From Xanthomonas sp. Leaf131 (lineage in GTDB: Bacteria; Pseudomonadota; Gammaproteobacteria; Xanthomonadales; Xanthomonadaceae), in NCBI RefSeq assembly GCF_001423495.1, contig NZ_LMOG01000018.1:237255-301254 (forward strand): a DNA stretch of 64,000 bases. The letters are read 5' to 3'. The notes beneath the pieces are model-generated. The model had not been told where the DNA came from and made no database searches. It saw only the letters and a list, made by a program, of their open reading frames with translations. Positions 17,437 through 24,850 of this stretch are shown here, piece after piece (position 1 is the stretch's first letter; each line of letters begins with the position of its first letter). The position numbers were made by a program, and so were the translations under genes.

Positions 17437-19332
17437 ATGCCTTTAATCACTCTGCAAAGCGTCGACTACAGCGTCGGCGGCCCCTTGTTGCTGGAAAAAA
17501 CCGACCTCACGATCGAGCCGGGCGAGCGTATCGCCCTGATCGGCCGTAACGGCGCCGGCAAATCGACCTTGATGAAACTGATCGCCGGCGAGCTCAAGCC
17601 CGACGACGGCGAAGTGCGTGTGCAACAGGGCGTGCGTATCGCACGGCTGGAGCAGGAGGTGCCGCAGGGCACCGGCGGCAGCGTGTTCGATGTGGTGGCC
17701 GATGGCCTGGGCGAGCTCGGTCATTGGCTGGCCGAGTTCCATCAGCTCAGCCATGCAGAGGTGTTCGATGCCGATGCGTTCGGCAAGGTGCAGGCCAAGA
17801 TCGACGCGGCCGACGGTTGGGCACTGGATCAGCGCGTCACCGAGACGCTGACCAAGCTGGAACTGGATGGCGATGCGGAGTTTGCGCGCTTGTCCGGCGG
17901 CATGAAGCGCCGTGTATTGCTGGCGCGCTCGCTGGTGTCTTCGCCGGATGTGCTGCTGCTGGACGAGCCGACCAACCATCTGGATATCGAAGCCATCGAT
18001 TGGCTGGAGTCGTTCCTGAAGAACTGGAACGGTAGCGTGTTGTTCGTCACCCATGACCGGCGCTTCCTGCGTGCGTTGGCCACGCGCATCGTCGAAATCG
18101 ATCGCGGCCAGGTCACCAGCTGGCCCGGCGACTGGGCCAATTACGAGCGTCGCCGCGAGGAGCGGCTCAATGCGCAGGCGCAGGAAAATGCGCGTTTCGA
18201 CAAGATGCTGGCGCAGGAAGAAATCTGGATCCGGCAGGGCATCAAGGCGCGCCGCACCCGCGACGAAGGCCGCGTACGGCGTCTGGAATCGATGCGCAAC
18301 GAACGTGTGCAACGCCGCGATTTGAGCGGCAATGTGCGCATGGAAGTCTCGCAGGGCGAGTCGTCCGGCAAGAAGGTGATCGAGACCAAGGAGGTCGGCT
18401 TCGCGTTTGGCGCGCGCACGATGGTCAAGGATTTTTCGACCATCATCCAGCGTGGCGATCGCATCGGCCTGATCGGCCCCAACGGCAGCGGCAAGACCAC
18501 CTTGCTCAAGCTGTTGCTGGGCGATCTGCAGGCGCAGCAGGGCGAGATCCGTATCGGCACCAATCTGCAGATCGCGTACTTCGATCAATACCGTTCCACG
18601 CTGCGCGAAGACTGGAGCGCGATCGAGAACGTGGCCGAGGGCCGCGATTTCATCGAGATCAACGGCAAGCGCAAGCATGTGCATGCGTATCTGCAGGACT
18701 TCTTGTTCACTCCGGAACGCGCCCGCGCGCCGATCACCCGTCTCTCCGGTGGCGAGCGCAATCGCCTGTTGTTGGCGCGGCTGTTCGCGCAGCCCTCCAA
18801 CCTGCTGGTGATGGACGAACCGACCAACGATCTGGACGTGGAAACGCTGGAACTCCTGGAAGAATTGCTCGGCGAATACACCGGCACCTTGTTGCTGGTC
18901 AGCCATGACCGCGACTTCCTCGACAACGTGGTGACCTCCACCTTGGTGATGGAAGGCGAGGGCTTGGTGGGCGATTACGTTGGCGGTTACAGCGATTCGT
19001 TGCGTCAGCGTCGCACTCCGCCGGCGAATGCGATGGCGGTTGCCAAGGCATCGGCGACCGCGGCGGCGACCACGCCTGCGGCCCCTGCTGCCGCAGTTGC
19101 AGATGCCGCACCCAAGCGCAAGCTCAGCTACAAGGACGCACGCGAGCTGGAACAATTGCCGACGTTGATCGACAGCCTGGAGCAACAGGTCGCCGCGCTC
19201 ACTAATGCGATGAACGATCCGGCCTTCTATCAGCGCGACAGTGCGGCGATGGCCGCGCATACCGCCGCATTGGGCGATGCGCAGGCGCAGCTGGATGCGG
19301 CGTTCGCGCGCTGGAGCGAGCTGGATAGTTGA
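17437..19332 (+). CDS. uup: ABC-F ATPase Uup
   Basis: 631 residues with two ABC cassettes and no membrane segments, i.e. the ABC-F class that acts on ribosomes. Cassette 1: GRNGAGKST, LSGGM, LLDEPTNHLD. Cassette 2: GPNGSGKTT, LSGGE, VMDEPTNDLD. The inter-domain linker is Arg/Glu-rich. After an Ala/Thr-rich spacer (about 530-560), the C-terminal ~70 residues form a predicted coiled coil, the DNA-binding region described for Uup. Uup was linked to precise transposon excision and to ribosome assembly. The ATG at 17437 starts MPLITLQSV; the longer upstream frame is repeat-encoded. Confidence 0.93.
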   Translation: MPLITLQSVDYSVGGPLLLEKTDLTIEPGERIALIGRNGAGKSTLMKLIAGELKPDDGEVRVQQGVRIARLEQEVPQGTGGSVFDVVADGLGELGHWLAEFHQLSHAEVFDADAFGKVQAKIDAADGWALDQRVTETLTKLELDGDAEFARLSGGMKRRVLLARSLVSSPDVLLLDEPTNHLDIEAIDWLESFLKNWNGSVLFVTHDRRFLRALATRIVEIDRGQVTSWPGDWANYERRREERLNAQAQENARFDKMLAQEEIWIRQGIKARRTRDEGRVRRLESMRNERVQRRDLSGNVRMEVSQGESSGKKVIETKEVGFAFGARTMVKDFSTIIQRGDRIGLIGPNGSGKTTLLKLLLGDLQAQQGEIRIGTNLQIAYFDQYRSTLREDWSAIENVAEGRDFIEINGKRKHVHAYLQDFLFTPERARAPITRLSGGERNRLLLARLFAQPSNLLVMDEPTNDLDVETLELLEELLGEYTGTLLLVSHDRDFLDNVVTSTLVMEGEGLVGDYVGGYSDSLRQRRTPPANAMAVAKASATAAATTPAAPAAAVADAAPKRKLSYKDARELEQLPTLIDSLEQQVAALTNAMNDPAFYQRDSAAMAAHTAALGDAQAQLDAAFARWSELDS

Positions 19333-19338
19333 TGATCG

Positions 19339-19369
19339 GACCGGCGCGCAGCTGCGTGCCGGTCTTTTG
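19339..19369 (+). terminator. Rho-independent terminator after uup
   Basis: GACCGGCGCGC pairs with GCGTGCCGGTC (one G-T pair) around loop AGCT, followed by TTTTGGG. It starts 6 bases after the uup stop. Confidence 0.8.
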
Positions 19370-19592
19370 GGTTTGTAGGTGCGGCAAAACACGCATCGCA
19401 ATTTCATTGCGAGGTGGCCGCTGTTGGATATGCGCGTCGGGTAGCAGGAGCGTTACTCGCCGCCAGGCACTGATGACCAACAGCGCTGTGGCTATCTGCT
19501 GATCGTGCAATGCGTTCGGTTGTCTTGGAGTGATTGAACAGCTCTGATAGAGCACTTGTAGAGCCGCAGATCTGGGGTCTGGCCGCAGGGCC

Positions 19593-19692
19593 CTTGCCCG
19601 CTAACCATCGCGGGACACGCTGCAAGTACGTCCCTGTAAGCTCTTACGCGGCATCCATGCCGCGTAAGGTCTCGCGACGGTGAGCGGGCAAG
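19593..19692 (+). repeat. Palindromic repeat unit A2
   Basis: A 100-base copy of the unit at 6282-6380, with small changes (GCTAACC for GCCCACC, GAGCGGGCAAG at the right end). Confidence 0.88.
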
Positions 19693-19828
19693 GATCAGTC
19701 GATTTGGTCGGTGTGCAGGTGCAAGCAAAGCATGACCTGCGTTGTTTGGATAGCGGCGCGTCCGCTCAACTTCCCAAAATAAGCCAAGCAACGGACAAGC
19801 TTTTAAGAAAACAACCGACCAACTCTCT

Positions 19829-19936
19829 GGTGCGGTGTCCTCGTCGCTTGCGGGACCGTGTGGCGGCATGGATGCCGCTACCGAGCCTCCATGGACGGAT
19901 TCACGGCGTGTCCCGCGAGCGGCGAGGGCATCGCGC
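19829..19936 (-). repeat. Palindromic repeat unit B2
   Basis: Full-length copy of unit B1 (GGTGCGGTGTCC at the start, GGGCATCGCGC at the end), inverted relative to A2. Confidence 0.78.
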
Positions 19937-20075
19937 ACTCGACCAACGCCGACCAACACAGCTTTGAAACATCCAAACGATGCTAAAGCTCAAGATCTCG
20001 GTAACTTCGAGAGGTGATCGAACGGTGGGGATGTTTCAGTTGCAGGGCGGGTATCTGCAGCTTGGCTGCAGGGTC

Positions 20076-20175
20076 CTTGCCCGCCCACCATCGCGGGACA
20101 CGCTGCAAGTACGTCCTTTTAGGCTCTTACGCGGCATCCATGCCGCGTAAGGTCCCGCGACGGTGGGCGGGCAAG
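20076..20175 (+). repeat. Palindromic repeat unit A3 (no partner)
   Basis: A 100-base copy of unit A with no B partner; it ends about 56 bases before the barstar gene stop. Confidence 0.88.
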
Positions 20176-20230
20176 GACCAGTCGAGATGGTCGGTGTGTA
20201 TTGGCGTTCGGGAGGGTTTCTTAGGCTCTG

Positions 20231-20656
20231 TTAGTCACAGGCACTCGCGGGCGCCACAAACGCCGCAAATGTGAGACCGCGCGCGGCCCAGGCGGTGGCG
20301 GCTTCGTCGAGAATATCCAGCAAGGTGTTGCGCTCGTTCGGTGCGGTGCGCGCGAGCGCGTCGGCGCCGTCGATCAGCAATGCATAGCCCTGCGCTGCCG
20401 GCAGCCACGCCAGGTCACGCAAGGCATCGGACAGCGCGTCCCAGTTGCGACCGAAGCTGGCCGGGAAATCCAGTTGGGTGGCCAGGCGCATCAGCAACAT
20501 GTGCTTGTCGCTGCAGCTGGCAAGGTCCACGCGCAGGATGTGCAGGCCGGCGTCGCGGGCGAGCGCGGCCATGGTGTCCAGATCGTCGGTGTCGGCTTGA
20601 TACACGCCCGATTGCTGCGGATCCGATAGATCCAGTGCGAAGTCGCCCGCGCTCAT
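20231..20656 (-). CDS. Barstar family ribonuclease inhibitor
   Basis: 141 residues. The barstar fold is recognised by LDFPASFGRNWDALSDALRDL (about 75-95), the inhibitory helix that plugs the RNase active site, preceded by VDLASCSDKHMLL. Barstars bind and block barnase-type RNases in the cytoplasm. The start codon overlaps the stop of the upstream RNase gene (ATGA), so inhibitor and toxin are co-translated, a strong context argument for a cognate pair. No signal peptide is seen, as expected for a cytoplasmic antidote. Confidence 0.9.
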   Translation of the reverse strand: MSAGDFALDLSDPQQSGVYQADTDDLDTMAALARDAGLHILRVDLASCSDKHMLLMRLATQLDFPASFGRNWDALSDALRDLAWLPAAQGYALLIDGADALARTAPNERNTLLDILDEAATAWAARGLTFAAFVAPASACD

Positions 20657-21102
20657 GGTGCCTGCTCCGGCGTGGGGACCTGGAACGATTTGAGGCTCTG
20701 GTAATGATCGTCGCTGTAGTACCAGGCGTCTGGCGGGGTGCCACCGGTGACGATGCGGCGTGCACCACGATCAGCGCTGCCAGGCGTCTCCACGGTGTAT
20801 TCGTGGTAGTAGCCGCGCGCGCGCTCGGGCAGGCGTTGTTCGCGATTGCCAAACACGCTGCCGTCCTGCGCATGCGGAAATGGCCCGCCGCGCTGGACCA
20901 AGGCGATCGTGGCCATCGCTTCGGGCGGTAGAAAACCTGGCAAACCTTGTTGTTGGCGCGACTGTTGGGCAGGTGGTGTTGCGGCGATCGGCGCGTTGAG
21001 TTGGGGCGCAAACTGCGGCTTGGGCGTCTGCATGACGCGCATGCCCCACAAGCCGGCGACTAGCAGCACGATGGCGACGATCAGCAGAGCGGGCTTGCGC
21101 AT
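20653..21102 (-). CDS. Barnase-type guanyl-specific ribonuclease, secreted or membrane-anchored
   Basis: 149 residues. An N-terminal hydrophobic segment (about 4-24) serves as signal peptide or anchor, followed by a Pro/Gln-rich linker and the RNase N1/T1/barnase fold. Catalytic candidates correspond to barnase Glu73, Arg83, Arg87 and His102: the Glu in YYHEYTVET, the Arg cluster in DRGARRIV and the His in DDHYQSLKSF. It overlaps the barstar gene by 4 bases. The start at 21102 gives MRKPALLIV with typical signal features; the longer upstream frame is not conserved in style. Could act in nutrient scavenging or as an antibacterial effector. Confidence 0.88.
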   Translation of the reverse strand: MRKPALLIVAIVLLVAGLWGMRVMQTPKPQFAPQLNAPIAATPPAQQSRQQQGLPGFLPPEAMATIALVQRGGPFPHAQDGSVFGNREQRLPERARGYYHEYTVETPGSADRGARRIVTGGTPPDAWYYSDDHYQSLKSFQVPTPEQAP

Positions 21103-21327
21103 GAAGATGATCCGGAAACGATGGTGAGACGGCAGAGCAAGTATGCCGTTGCGCGACTGTGTCGACTTTGAACGCGACAGTGTGCACACGCCCGCGCGGT
21201 TCACGCCCAAGTAACCGGGGCATGGTGCAAGGTATGCAGCGAACACGACGCGGCATGCGATGGGATGAAGTTTCCCTGCCAGCACTCTTGGTAAGCGCCG
21301 CCGCCGTCCTTACTATTTATCCCGCAA

Positions 21328-21347
21328 CGCCCGGTCTTCGCCGGGCG
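21328..21347 (+). promoter_or_regulatory. Stable hairpin in the sodA leader
   Basis: CGCCCGG and CCGGGCG pair around TCTTCG just upstream of the AGGAG ribosome site. Likely part of the 5' untranslated leader; it could stabilise the mRNA. Confidence 0.4.
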
Positions 21348-21366
21348 GCAAGTCCAGGAGACACGC

Positions 21367-21978
21367 ATGGCTTACACCCTTCCGCAGTTGCCCTACGCCT
21401 ACGACGCGCTGGAACCGAACATCGATGCGCAGACGATGGAAATCCATCACACCAAGCATCACCAGACCTACATCAACAACGTCAACGCGGCGCTGGAAGG
21501 GACGGAGTATGCCGACCTGCCGGTCGAAGAGTTGGTGTCCAAGCTGAAGAGTCTGCCGGAAAATCTGCAGGGTCCGGTGCGCAACAACGGTGGCGGCCAC
21601 GCCAACCATTCGCTGTTCTGGACCGTGTTGTCGCCCAACGGTGGCGGCGAGCCCAAGGGCGAGGTCGCCAAGGCGATCGACAAGGACATTGGTGGTTTCG
21701 AGAAGTTCAAGGAAGCCTTCACCAAGGCCGCCATCAGCCGTTTCGGCTCGGGCTGGGCCTGGTTGAGCGTGACCCCGGACAAGAAACTGGTGGTGGAAAG
21801 CACCGCCAACCAGGACAGCCCGCTGTTCGAAGGCAACACTCCGATCCTGGGTCTGGACGTGTGGGAACACGCGTACTACCTCAAGTATCAGAACCGTCGC
21901 CCGGAATACATCGGCGCGTTCTACAACGCGGTGAACTGGGAAGAAGTCGAGCGCCGCTACCACGCTGCGATCGCCTGA
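21367..21978 (+). CDS. sodA: Superoxide dismutase (Mn/Fe family)
   Basis: 203 residues. Converts superoxide to H2O2 and O2 in the cytoplasm. Metal ligands are H27, H81, D164 and H168 (in DVWEHAYY), all at family positions. N73-N74-GGGHANH and FGSGWAWL are consistent with a manganese-type enzyme, though Mn versus Fe preference is an inference. AGGAG lies 5 bases upstream of the ATG. It is monocistronic, with a strong terminator after the stop. Confidence 0.95.
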   Translation: MAYTLPQLPYAYDALEPNIDAQTMEIHHTKHHQTYINNVNAALEGTEYADLPVEELVSKLKSLPENLQGPVRNNGGGHANHSLFWTVLSPNGGGEPKGEVAKAIDKDIGGFEKFKEAFTKAAISRFGSGWAWLSVTPDKKLVVESTANQDSPLFEGNTPILGLDVWEHAYYLKYQNRRPEYIGAFYNAVNWEEVERRYHAAIA

Positions 21979-22010
21979 GTTCTATGGTGGTGCTGTAACA
22001 ATGGCGCCAT

Positions 22011-22048
22011 AAAAAAGAAGGCCGGGAGCGATCCCGGCCTTCTTCGTT
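22011..22048. terminator. Bidirectional terminator between sodA and suhB
   Basis: GAAGGCCGGGA (22017-22027) pairs with TCCCGGCCTTC (22032-22042) around GCGA. The flank reads AAAAAAG on the left (a T run for the - strand) and TTCGTTTG on the right, so it could stop both converging transcripts. Confidence 0.85.
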
Positions 22049-22063
22049 TGCGCAATCTGCTGT

Positions 22064-22133
22064 GTAGGAGCGACCTTGGTCGCGATGAGGCGTTTCTTGT
22101 GGAAAGCTCCGTCGCGCTCGGGCGCGCTCCTAC
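22064..22133. repeat. GTAG-headed REP pair
   Basis: GTAGGAGCG at the left and CGCTCCTAC at the right enclose two short hairpins (GCGACCTTGGTCGC and GCGCTCGGGCGC-like). This is the inverted-pair form of the GTAG-type REP sequences known in Stenotrophomonas (SMAG) and relatives. It lies between converging sodA and suhB. A second copy is at 27005-27072. Confidence 0.8.
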
Positions 22134-22151
22134 GATTACCCGAGGCAGCGA

Positions 22152-22985
22152 TCAGAATTTGGCGTCGAACTCGTTGGCGTAGCCGGTGTTGACGATGACC
22201 TTCTGCAGCGCGTCGCTGATCTTGATGTTGCCGGCCACGATCTGCTGCGTTTCCGGGCCCATGTTGTCCATGCGCGGCGGGGTGGCGCCCTTGTAGTCGC
22301 AGACGCGGCCACCGGCCTCGCGTACCAGCAGCACGCCGGCCGCAATGTCCCAGGCTTTGACGCCCGCTTCGAAGTACGCGTCGGCGCGGCCGCAGGCCAC
22401 ATAGGCCAGATCCAGCGCGGCAGAACCGGTGCGGCGCACATCTTCGGCCTGCACCAGCAGCGCATCGACGCACTTCAGCTGCGCACTGATGCGTGCGCGC
22501 TCGCGTGGCGGGAAGCCGGTATGGACCATCGCGCCTTCCAGATCCTTGCGCTCGGCAATGCGGATGCGGCGGTCGTTGAGCACCGCACCGGCGCCGCGGC
22601 TGGCAGTGAACAACTCGTTGCGCAACGGGTCGAAGATCACCGCATCGGTGGGTTCGCCGTTTTCCACCAGCGCGATCGACACGCAGTAGTGCGGGAAGCC
22701 GCGCAGATAATTGCTGGTGCCGTCCAGCGGGTCGATGACCCAGGTGTAGCGGCCACTCTTGCCGCCCTGCACGCCGCCTTCTTCGCCGAACACGGCGTAC
22801 TCAGGGTAACCGCGCTTGAGTTCCTTGATGATGACCTTCTCGGCATCGGCATCGACTTCGCTGGCGTAGTCCATGCGGCCTTTCTGCACCACATTGAGCG
22901 AGTCGAGCTTGTTGATGCCGCGCAACAGCACATTGCCGGCGAGGCGGGCGGCTTTGACCATGACGGTGACGGCGGGTTTCTGCAT
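22152..22985 (-). CDS. suhB: Inositol monophosphatase family protein SuhB
   Basis: 277 residues. The Mg-dependent phosphatase motifs are GEE (about 68-70), [12 protein letters not shown] (about 85-96) and [15 protein letters not shown] (about 215-229). SuhB hydrolyses inositol-1-phosphate in vitro and in E. coli joins the rRNA antitermination complex. The start [14 protein letters not shown] is typical of SuhB. It is divergent from trmJ, with about 116 bases between starts; the same suhB-trmJ divergence occurs in many gammaproteobacteria. Confidence 0.94.
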   Translation of the reverse strand: MQKPAVTVMVKAARLAGNVLLRGINKLDSLNVVQKGRMDYASEVDADAEKVIIKELKRGYPEYAVFGEEGGVQGGKSGRYTWVIDPLDGTSNYLRGFPHYCVSIALVENGEPTDAVIFDPLRNELFTASRGAGAVLNDRRIRIAERKDLEGAMVHTGFPPRERARISAQLKCVDALLVQAEDVRRTGSAALDLAYVACGRADAYFEAGVKAWDIAAGVLLVREAGGRVCDYKGATPPRMDNMGPETQQIVAGNIKISDALQKVIVNTGYANEFDAKF

Positions 22986-23101
22986 GGTTAAAGCTCCCGT
23001 GAAGGCAGAATCGGAAATGGCGAAGGTAAAAGAGCGGTCCGGCGCGAAAGCCGGCCGCGCAGTTTACCATCTACGGCCGAACAGCTCCCCAATCTCCGTT
23101 C

Positions 23102-23869
23102 ATGTCCGTCAGTCAACGCATCCGTTTTGTCCTTGTCGGTACCCAGCATCCAGGCAATATCGGCGCCGCCGCGCGCGCGATGAAGACGATGGGCATCGCG
23201 CGTCTGGTGCTGGTCGCCCCCGAGCGCGCCCTCGACGAAGACGCCTATCGGCGCTCGGCCGGCGCAGAAGATGTGCTCGGCGATGCGCCGATCTTCGCCA
23301 CGCTGGGCGAGGCCGTGGCCGACTGCACGCTGGTGATCGGCTGTACCGCGCGTGCGCGCCGGGTCGCGTTGGAAGAGCTGTTGCCGGCCGATGGCGCACG
23401 CCGTGCCCTGGCCAAGGCCGGCGAGCCGGCCGAAGTAGCGATCGTGTTCGGCCGCGAGCGCACCGGGCTGACCAACGACGAGTTGCAGCTGTGCCACGCG
23501 GCGGTGCATATCCCCTCCGACCCGAATTTCAGTTCGCTCAATCTGGCCGCGGCAGTGCAGGTGGTGGCCTATGAGGTGCGCCTGGCGCAGTTGGCGGCGG
23601 GCGAGGCCGAACCGGCGCCGGCAGCCGCCACCGGCGCACTGCGCGAGGGTCCGGCCAGCCACGCGCAACTGGAAGGCATGTTCGGCCAGTTGGGCGAGAC
23701 GCTGGACGACATCGATTTCCACAAGGGCCGTGCCCCGGAGTCGGCGATGCGCAAGCTGCGGCGGCTGTTGTTGCGGACCGAAATGAGCGAACAGGAGGTG
23801 CGTTTGCTGCGCGGCATCCTGTCCGATGCGCAGCGGATGGCCATGCTGGCAAAGCGGGCCGGAAACTGA
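23102..23869 (+). CDS. trmJ: tRNA (cytidine/uridine-2'-O-)-methyltransferase TrmJ
   Basis: 255 residues. SPOUT methyltransferase that 2'-O-methylates position 32 of tRNAs. Motifs: RFVLVGTQHPGNIGAAARAMKTMG (motif 1 region), VFGRERTGLTNDEL (motif 2) and FSSLNLAAAVQVVAYE (motif 3, trefoil knot SAM site). The ~90-residue C-terminal extension (LEGMFGQLGETLDDIDFHKG...) is the helical domain that distinguishes TrmJ from TrmL. The assignment is firm. Confidence 0.94.
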   Translation: MSVSQRIRFVLVGTQHPGNIGAAARAMKTMGIARLVLVAPERALDEDAYRRSAGAEDVLGDAPIFATLGEAVADCTLVIGCTARARRVALEELLPADGARRALAKAGEPAEVAIVFGRERTGLTNDELQLCHAAVHIPSDPNFSSLNLAAAVQVVAYEVRLAQLAAGEAEPAPAAATGALREGPASHAQLEGMFGQLGETLDDIDFHKGRAPESAMRKLRRLLLRTEMSEQEVRLLRGILSDAQRMAMLAKRAGN

Positions 23870-23920
23870 CGTCTGTCACATCTTGAGAGATTGGGCTAGG
23901 CTGTCGGCGGCTCTAGGGGA

Positions 23921-24850
23921 GTGTCCGTTTTGCGCGGTCTACGATGGTGTCTGATTGCCTGTTGGCTACTCGCTGGGGCGGGCTTGGCCGTGACGGCTAC
24001 GGCAGCGCCTTCTTCTGTCCTTGTGCTCGGTCGGATCAGTGATGATCCCGCCACCCATTACGAGCAACTCAAGCCCCTGCTGGATTACGTGGTGCCGCGC
24101 ATGCGTGAGGTGGGCATCCGCCGTGGCGAAATCCTGATGGCGCCGGATGCACGGCAGATGTCCAGCTATCTGCGCCGTGGCCGGGTCGATTGGGTCAGCG
24201 AAACCACCGGTGCGGCGATGCTGCTGGAGCAGCGTGGCAGTGCGCATCGCCTGGTGATGACCGAGCGTGATGGCATGCGCGAGTTCCACACCGTGTTCTT
24301 CGTGCGCCGCGACAGCCCGATCCAGTCGCTCAAGCAACTGCGTGGGCACACCCTGGCGCTGCAGAACGCGTCGTCCACCAGCGGCTATCTGCTGCCGATG
24401 CTGGAGTTGCTACGCAACGGCATCGCCTGCGATGTATTGCTGTCGCCGGACGATACCCAGGTGCTCGGTTCGGTGGGCTATCTGTTGGTCGGCTCGAAGT
24501 TGAATATCGCTGCGTTCGTGCACAGGCGCCTGATCGATGCGGGCGCCTTCAGCAATCTGGATTGGGACGACGAGCGTCATCTGCCGCCGACATTCAAACG
24601 CGATTTCCGCATCGTGCACCGCAGTGCGCCGATTCCGCGTGCGGTGGAGATGGTGCGCACCGGGATGGACCCGGCGGTGGAGCGGCAGCTGCGCATCGTG
24701 TTGTTGCAGGCCGCGTCCGATCCGCAGGCCGCTCCGGCCTTGAAGCGCTTCTTCGGGACCACCGGATTCCATCCGCTGGATGACAATACCCGCCGGCGCC
24801 TAGATGCCTTGAGCGCCGGCTTGCAACGTGTCAGGGACCAAGTGGAATGA
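23921..24850 (+). CDS. Periplasmic substrate-binding protein, PhnD-like
   Basis: About 309 residues with a signal peptide (hydrophobic 8-25, cleavage near ATAA-AP). The mature part resembles phosphate/phosphite/phosphonate-binding proteins (PhnD type): DPATHYEQLKPLLDYVVPRM, a central GHTLALQNASSTSGYLLP ligand loop, and VEMVRTGMDPAVERQLR. No permease or ATPase gene is nearby; its stop overlaps the start of a membrane GGDEF/EAL gene (ATGA), so it probably serves as a periplasmic sensor for that protein. GTG at 23921 abuts AGGGGA; TTG at 23930 has better spacing and may be the true start. Ligand unknown. Confidence 0.82.
   Translation: MSVLRGLRWCLIACWLLAGAGLAVTATAAPSSVLVLGRISDDPATHYEQLKPLLDYVVPRMREVGIRRGEILMAPDARQMSSYLRRGRVDWVSETTGAAMLLEQRGSAHRLVMTERDGMREFHTVFFVRRDSPIQSLKQLRGHTLALQNASSTSGYLLPMLELLRNGIACDVLLSPDDTQVLGSVGYLLVGSKLNIAAFVHRRLIDAGAFSNLDWDDERHLPPTFKRDFRIVHRSAPIPRAVEMVRTGMDPAVERQLRIVLLQAASDPQAAPALKRFFGTTGFHPLDDNTRRRLDALSAGLQRVRDQVE

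Larger units (their letters stand above)
19333..20230. other. ~900-base gene-free interval between uup and barstar gene, largely repeat
   Basis: Contains a terminator, one A/B inverted pair (19593-19692 and 19829-19936, separated by a ~136-base spacer that recurs at 33567-33682) and a lone A unit (20076-20175). The frames in this stretch translate the repeats and are not supported as genes. Confidence 0.8.

Noticed and set aside
17443-19407. 654-codon - strand frame opposite uup
   Set aside because: Shadow of the ABC-F gene; the high GC content keeps antisense frames open.
20014-20274. 86-codon frame through repeat unit A3
   Set aside because: Repeat-encoded and overlaps the 3' end of the barstar gene.
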